Shown here one piece after another: positions 58,600 through 64,000 of a stretch of 64,000 nucleotides of DNA. The DNA lies in NCBI GenBank assembly GCA_030407005.1, contig JAUDYN010000007.1, positions 124,001 to 188,000 of the forward strand, given 5' to 3'. The notes beneath the pieces are model-generated. The model saw nothing but the letters and a program-made list of their open reading frames with translations, was not told the DNA's origin and did no database searches. The translations under genes and the position numbers were made by a program. Position 1 is the first letter of the stretch. Each line of letters opens with the position of its first letter. The stretch comes from Desarmillaria ectypa (Eukaryota; Basidiomycota; Agaricomycetes; Agaricales; Physalacriaceae).

Positions 58600-59849
58600 C
58601 TAACCAAATCTAAATGCCGGACTGTCCTCCTCCAAGAACGCCCACATCAGCTTATCCTTCCACCCTTTCGCCTTCCAGTCATTCAAACTCTTCGGAAACT
58701 CATCAATTACACCAGGAGCGGTGGAATCGTGCGCAATTAATACCAGGACATCTGGGTTCGCGTCAAGCCTGCTGAGTTTGGAGATCGTGGCAAGGGAAGT
58801 CTCCCGATCGGCATGAGCCAAATTTCCAGACGGAATAGAGAGGAGAGGGGTGGTACGCGAGGATATAGAGGCGTCTCCCAGGGGCTCGAGGATATGGCCA
58901 GGACACGGAAAGCTCTGGTGGAGGTGAGCTGTGGGGCGGAGCTGGCCGGGATGGTGGCAAGAATCACCACCTAATAACACGAACGATGTTGGAGTGACTC
59001 GGGCAAGGGCAGTGATGTGTCCCTGTTGGTGCTATTTTGCGATATCAGTAAGCTCGCTCTTCATACAAGAAAGGCTCACCCCCGGAGAATTGAGTATATA
59101 AAGACTACCATCAGAAAAGTAGTCAAATGCCTCGTAGTCACCGATGGTAACGACGAAATCAGTGAGGTTTAGTTCTGTTACTTTTCGGCCGCTAAAAAAT
59201 AGGCCAATGTTAGTAGTTTCCAGGAAAATCGGCACTAGAAAGCTTACGAGAAATCTGAATCGAGGAGGGGACCATCAGGCGTGCTCGGGAATGTGCCCCT
59301 ATCCATACCGGGACCAATCACAAGTTCGGTGCTTCCGGGAAACTTTGACATGTCGCCTATAAAAACTGTTACCTGACGGTGACCACACAACAGACCCATA
59401 CAGCTGTACCAGTATGATCCATATGGCTATGACTAGAACGACGCTTCTTCATTAGCCCAATTGAAGTTCCAAAGGCAAGCAATTTACCTCCAAATGACCG
59501 TATTGATAGTCGCCGGGTCGACCCCACCCTCCTGGAGTTTATCGAAAATATCCTCATCAACAGCTATCCCAAATCCTTGCGATTTCCACAACGTCAGCAG
59601 TTGCTGAACCGCAGGGGGTAAACTCTCCTGGTCCTTGCGCAACCCCAAGTCGAACATGAGACGCTTTCCCGTAGTTTCGTGTTCAATGAGAAATGCGTAG
59701 ATCGGTATGTTGAACGTTTCGTATCCCGGAAGTATGGGCTCCATGAAGAATGCCGCCGGTAGACATGTCGACGATCCGCCAACATTCATGGCTTTGACGG
59801 TAACAGTGGATAGCGAAGAAGGAATACCTAGGTCCTTGAACGTAGACAT
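58600..59849 (-). CDS. Metallo-beta-lactamase-fold hydrolase, lactonase-like (paralogue 2)
   Basis: Five exons (59,488-59,849; 59,410-59,432; 59,248-59,356; 59,080-59,191; 58,600-59,031) give 345 residues. The zinc motif HSHMDHTGD is rebuilt by the 23-bp second exon; LMFDLGLRKD, LVIGPGMD and GGDSCHHPGQLRP follow the same plan as paralogue 1. Exons 1-4 have exactly the same lengths as in paralogue 1 (362, 23, 109, 112 bp); the last is 6 bp shorter because the protein ends FRFG rather than FRFGKN. The reading frame is intact and metal ligands are kept, so both copies look functional. Same orientation, 4.9 kb apart, suggesting a duplication in tandem. Substrate unknown. Confidence 0.85.
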
Positions 59850-60459
59850 GTTGGTGTTGGCGCCGTAGAAGCGCTCCTTCCACGACTTTTATACCCACAG
59901 CGACTCTCAGCCTCGGCTGAATGAGTCATTTCCATGTAAACGTGCTGTTGTAATGCTGATGATGATATTGGTAAGGTCCAGGACCGAAGAGCGATGACCG
60001 GGCCGTTCCTCACATCAAAACGCTGAACGTCTTTTCCTTTGAACGAAAAATAAGCACAACTATACCAATCCGAATGAAAGCTTGGAGTTCATATAACACT
60101 CAGTACATGGAATACCCGTGAACGGCTAAAACACTATCACTCAGCTTGTAAACCCCGGTGGGATTAGATCTGGCCTCTTTAGGGCTGGGGACTCGGCTCA
60201 TAGAACCATCCTCGGACCTTTTGGGCTGCCATTAGGCGTCGATAAGTCAGCCATAGGATGCCAAAGTGGTGGAGCTCGCTTACGATGCTGCTCCTTGACC
60301 TGCAGAATGCCTCTCTGCCACAACCTGGGCATCTGCGTTCGAATCCGCTCAGCCTGATTCAGACGCCCAGGAGAGTAGGATTTACAATGAGAAGGCCACA
60401 AACAACATAATTCCTGACACGAATGTACCAAAATATCGACACTGCAAAGATAGTGACGC
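59850..60459. other. No supported gene
   Basis: Upstream region of paralogue 2. A B-box-like GCGTTCGAATCCGC at 60,328-60,341 has no convincing tRNA fold. The minus-strand open frame 60,198-60,470 has no motif. Confidence 0.45.
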
Positions 60460-61583
60460 CTATGCGTCATTCAAGTACTCGTCGAGTTTTTGTTATGAAT
60501 ATCAGTCAGGTAACATTAGTCAACAGTCACCGACCACTTACTGTACCAATTATCACGAATATTATAGAATTTTCCTTATTTTTCTTTTCTTTCTTTTTCC
60601 TTCTTTTTCCTTCTTCTACCTTCTTCGATACTCTTCCAGTATATTCTTGTGACTATTATCTTCCAGAACCTTCACTCAAGTACAATATATATTCGAGTAT
60701 CGTAGTACGCCCAAGATATATCTAATTTTTACTTCTTGAACTCCACGACCTAGTGTGAACCTAAGTGAAGGAGGTCGGTTACGCCAAGCGCTTGCCGAAC
60801 ATCTCGCTTACCGACTACGCCAAGCGCTTTTCGGATCTTCTTAGCTACGCCTAGCGCTTGCTAAACTCTCGGTCGGAGCCTTCTTGGTAAAACTGAGCTC
60901 ATTATTCTACATTTGCTTTCGGCATAGTCCTTGAACTAGTACTACAGGATCGTACTTGGTCAAATTAGCCGGATTCCTAACAGTTTTTCACATTTCACAT
61001 TTTCCTCGTTGCGCTCACCATACTGGATATTCAGACGCACGTGCTTGACTGTGGACCTAAATGGGAAATGCTTGTACCAGCCATCCACCGGGAAGACATA
61101 TACGACGATGTCAACACACGAAAGGCATGAGTTTCTGCTGACGTCTAGCGGCGCATCATCTAGAAATAAAATATGTTTAATGGGCCTCAAAGCAAGACAT
61201 GGCGACTCACAGTGTCTATTTTACATGTCAACATAGATTGTTAAATATTTATGATTTTCGCTCATTTGATTGACATTCTTCTGAATTTGTAGGAGAGCAT
61301 CAGATTCTATCCAATGAAACAGTAAGGATAAATGTCGGGTTGTGGTTAAATCGAAAGGCGATCGCTTCCCAATGAACAGTTGGGTGACATAATGGCTCAT
61401 ATTTCCCGCCCACGAAGTCAACCGAAGGCTTTCGAGTTTTATGAGTGGAAGTTTTGGGATCTCATCCAGGTGAAAATTATTCGTATAGATGTGGTAACAA
61501 AAAAAAAAATACTTGATAGCCGGTGCCGTATTCGGTCCGAACCAAATCGGCAGATCCCGGACCATTTGGATTCTTGGCAACAT
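60460..61583 (-). pseudogene. F-box/LRR-like 3' gene fragment split by a solo LTR
   Basis: Minus-strand exons at about 61,221-61,583 (with an intron near 61,465-61,515 starting GTATTTTT) and 60,983-61,163 resemble the C-terminal leucine-rich part of agaricomycete F-box proteins (KLPLIKLESLRLTSW, FDLTTTRHLSLLFHW, KYLTIYV). The frame runs into the solo LTR at 60,982 after KCEK. If the LTR and one GTTTT are ignored, the frame continues on the far side for a few codons to TAG at 60,460-60,462. No F-box or convincing start is present upstream, so the gene was either already a fragment or has its 5' part unrecognised. Confidence 0.45.
60491..60982 (+). mobile_element. Solo LTR (492 bp) with TSD GTTTT
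   Basis: Starts TGTTATGAATATC and ends GGATTCCTAACA, with 5-bp duplications GTTTT at 60,486-60,490 and 60,983-60,987. It has a long pyrimidine tract (60,570-60,632), then ACAATATATATTCGAG as a possible TATA region, then three copies of TACGCCAAGCGCTT or its variant at 60,780, 60,816 and 60,846. The termini resemble the Gypsy-1/Gypsy-2 LTRs but the body does not align. CpG is retained, so it is comparatively young. Confidence 0.9.
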
Positions 61584-61844
61584 TGGAGACTATAGCAAAT
61601 CAATGACATCTCCACGAGCTGTCACAGACTCCTCGAAGGCCGTTTCCTCACCCAGGTATTAGACTATGCACTGAAGATCTCACACAGCACAGAAAAGAAA
61701 TGGCTGTGCGTCTGTCCTCACCGAGCGACGTAATCCACATGTAGGTGCAAACCTCTGAATTACCAAATATGATTATCCATACAGATTGAACTTCTACCTT
61801 TCACATATTACTCTCCTCGTCGTACCGGTGAAGAGACTGTAACC
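61584..61844. other. Intergenic, 3' flank of ABP1
   Basis: Short spacer with no gene seen. Confidence 0.6.
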
Positions 61845-64000
61845 TCATTCCTGTACCTCAACGTAATTTGCCGGGAACAATCCCATCTCACCTCCAGGCC
61901 CCTTCCCATTCCACCAGTCTTCTGACGCAGGCTCGATCTCAGTAATCCTATCGCCCTCCTTGAACGTCAACTCATTATCCTCTGCAGCATCGTAATCGTA
62001 CAAAGCAATAGCCGTGATCCCTTCGTCCACCGCAGGAGGTGGGGGAGGTGGTGGCGGTGGAGATGGCGCAGTCGTAGGCGCAGCTTCCTGTTCTACGATC
62101 TGGACATAATTTGCAGGAAACATCCCTGTCTTGCCTCCCGGTCCAACACCGCTCCACCAGCCTTCGTCGAGTTCTTCGATCTGTTCGATGAGTTCTCCTT
62201 CTAGGAGAGTCATTTCGTTGTCTTCAGTCGCCTGGAACAAGGGTTAATTCCCGTGAAACGTTAAGAGTATAGGTCCCATACCTCGTACTCGTATAGTACT
62301 ACAGCGCATATACCCTGACCTTGCGCGCGAGCTGCTTCAGGTTCAGGTTCAGGCTCTGGTTCGGATACAGCGAGGGATTGCATCTAGAAGTGATCAGTGA
62401 TATCTTTTGAAAAAGCAGACAACTTACTTGTGCCACTGGCGGGGGCGGAGGCGGAGGAGGAGGAGGAGGCGGAGGAGGAGGAGGCGGAGGAGGAGGAGGG
62501 GGGTAGTGGTGGTTCCTCAATGCTTTGAATAGGTACTGGCGGTGGAGGCTACATAACGTGAAATCAGCGAAAAAACCGCAGCACCAGAACAAGAAAACGT
62601 ACAGGTGGTGGAGGTGGGGCAGGTTCTTCCTCTTCTTCTTCTTCCTCTTCCACTGCAGCTGTCACAGGCGGAGGAGGAGGCGGAGGCGGAGGCGGCGGAG
62701 GAACCTGGACGACCAATCATATCGGCAACTAAAAGAGATACAGAGGGACTGAAAACGTACCGCTGCTTCTTCCGGCTCGGGATTGTATTCCGGCTCGGAT
62801 GAATGGGTAACTACGGCTGCAGCACCGAATCCAACAGCAGCACCTCCTACAGCGATAGCAGCGGCGCCCACACCAAACTTCCTGGCTGGTGAGGGGGAAG
62901 GCATACTAGTTTGAGCAGCCAAACTCCTACTCTCTTCCTGCTCAGTCTGTTTCTTCGCAAGAGCGTGTCTCTCCGACCATGTTAATCCCTTTCTTACTGG
63001 CGTCACTCTCTGTGGTTCTTCCTGCTGCTGGAACCGGCCTTCGAATGGGTTCTTGAGCTTCTTCGGTGCAGGTAGAGAGACTGGCGTATAAGCCGTTCCA
63101 ACGGGAGCGATGAGATCATCTTCAGTAGGTTTGGTGGGTACTGTTGAAACCGGAACGGAAGTTGTGGAGGGTGTCGGACGTGGTGCTGTTGGCAGAACCG
63201 GTGGACGCGACGCTGGTGGTGGTGGTGGTGGTGGTGGAGGTGCTGTTATAACAGGGTTTTCCTCAGGCCAGGCATCAGCCGGTGCTGGTCCTTTGCTTGC
63301 GGTTACCGTACGTCCGTAGAGCGAAGCTGCAGAAGCTGTTGTGGGCTTTGAAGCGCCAAATGTCGGCCTACTAGTATTGGGAAGAGGCGGCCTTGAAGTA
63401 GCAGCAGAAGGCGAAGGGGTTGTTTTCGTTGCCTTCAGCGCAGCAATGTCGACCCTTCCTACCGGGGTATAACTAGACCTCACCGGCGCTATCGGCTCGT
63501 ACTTTCTAGGAGCTTCCTTCTGAGCAGTGTACCTTGCACCTGAAGCCGCTTCTACGCGTTTCATGATGAGCTCAGGAGTCACATCTTCCTGTATCTGTCG
63601 TCAGCATCGGCTCTCCACGAAGAAAAACGTGCGCGCACTTCATTTCGTGCGCTTAACACAACATGAGCTCCATGCAGTAATTGCCGCCCAACAGCACTCG
63701 AATGGGTATGAAATAGCCCCTTCTTCGCCTCTGGTACTCCGTCGCCGCACCAATTTATCTGAACGTACTTGGGAAGGTTGCTCTGCGGGCGTTCACCGTC
63801 AGCTTCAATCAAAACGAAGGGAAATCGAAGGCGTACGTTGGGATCTACTACCCGGGCAAAGGCGTACTGTATTCTGCCGTCGCTGAACTCTTCCTCAAGC
63901 TCCTCAAGTCCACCATCGCCCGTGGCCTGCACCTTGAGGTCATTCGAACCGGCCTCGTACGTGTAAATTACCCAGTCTTTGTTGGGCCCATTGAGTACGT
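61845..64000 (-). CDS. ABP1: Actin-binding protein Abp1/drebrin-like (5' end outside window)
   Basis: Partial gene; its first codons lie beyond 64,000. Abp1 links F-actin at endocytic patches to Arp2/3 and, through SH3 domains, to endocytic regulators. The N-terminal ADF-homology domain is visible from 63,997 to about 63,540 (DWVIYTYEAGSNDLKV, GRIQYAFARV, YVQINWCGDGVPEAKKGLFHTHSSAV). A basic proline-rich middle (63,582-62,760) follows, with VGRVDIAAL and KKLKNPFEGRFQQQ. Then come an acidic stretch and a long polyproline tract (62,440-62,620), then two C-terminal SH3 domains: ICAVVLYEYEATEDNEMT...GWWSG...MFPANYV and ITAIALYDYDAAEDNELT...DWWNG...LFPANYV, ending EVQE. Two SH3 domains differ from the single one in yeast Abp1. 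Introns of about 45-55 bp interrupt it. One proline-rich exon junction near 62,500-62,600 is ambiguous (see findings). Confidence 0.93.

Noticed and set aside
60328..60341. B-box-like GCGTTCGAATCCGC as a possible tRNA
   Set aside because: No acceptor pairing or D arm at the right distance on either strand.
60560..60640. Pyrimidine tract as a gene promoter
   Set aside because: It lies inside the solo LTR bounded by a GTTTT duplication.
62440..62510. GGAGGAGGC-type run as a non-coding microsatellite
   Set aside because: It encodes the Abp1 proline tract and lies between exons with matching phases.
1..64000. CRISPR arrays, bacterial operons or phage modules
   Set aside because: None seen. Spliceosomal introns, an intron-bearing tRNA and Ty3/Gypsy elements show a eukaryotic nuclear sequence.

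Overview
This window looks like part of a nuclear chromosome of an agaricomycete-type basidiomycete fungus. Protein genes are split by many short GT-AG introns of about 44-67 bp. Conserved eukaryotic housekeeping genes sit beside families expanded in mushrooms (F-box/LRR-like proteins, GH17 glucanase) and chromodomain Ty3/Gypsy retrotransposons. Species cannot be named from sequence alone. All gene and repeat calls come from reading the sequence and translations; no database search was run.

Layout. (1) 1-2,530: no supported gene. (2) 2,538-21,500: an AT-rich, CpG-poor transposon island. Gypsy-1 (4,907-12,849, TSD CAAGA) is inserted into an older repeat (R2) and itself carries a reverse solo LTR (11,364-11,781, TSD TAGTC). 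Gypsy-2 (13,166-17,237, TSD GTAAG) is inserted into a copy of repeat family A, carries another family-A copy where its pol region should be, and has lost nearly all of its 3' LTR. A 1,163-bp segment of family A occurs as an apparently identical inverted pair 13.5 kb apart. The island ends with a 415-bp hAT-like MITE with 8-bp TSDs. (3) 22.8-27.2 kb: an F-box/LRR-like gene and a decayed relative. (4) 29-51.5 kb: the conserved core: glycine-cleavage T protein, coronin, tRNA-Ile(AAT), GH17 glucanase-like protein, cytidine deaminase, a decayed S28 peptidase, VPS10 sorting receptor, a small C2H2 protein and an F-box/WD40 protein. (5) 52.4-61.6 kb: two metallo-beta-lactamase-fold (lactonase-like) paralogues with matching exon plans, separated by an F-box pseudogene, then an F-box/LRR-like 3' fragment split by a solo LTR (60,491-60,982, TSD GTTTT). 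(6) 61,845 to the right edge: Abp1/drebrin-like actin-binding protein, 5' end outside the window.

Themes. Coronin and Abp1 both act on Arp2/3-dependent cortical actin; VPS10 on Golgi-to-vacuole sorting. The retroelements are inactivated mainly by TGA codons at conserved arginine positions, and LTR pairs differ by reciprocal TG/CA changes. Both point to decay of methylated CpG rather than random mutation. None of the elements read here has intact coding capacity.
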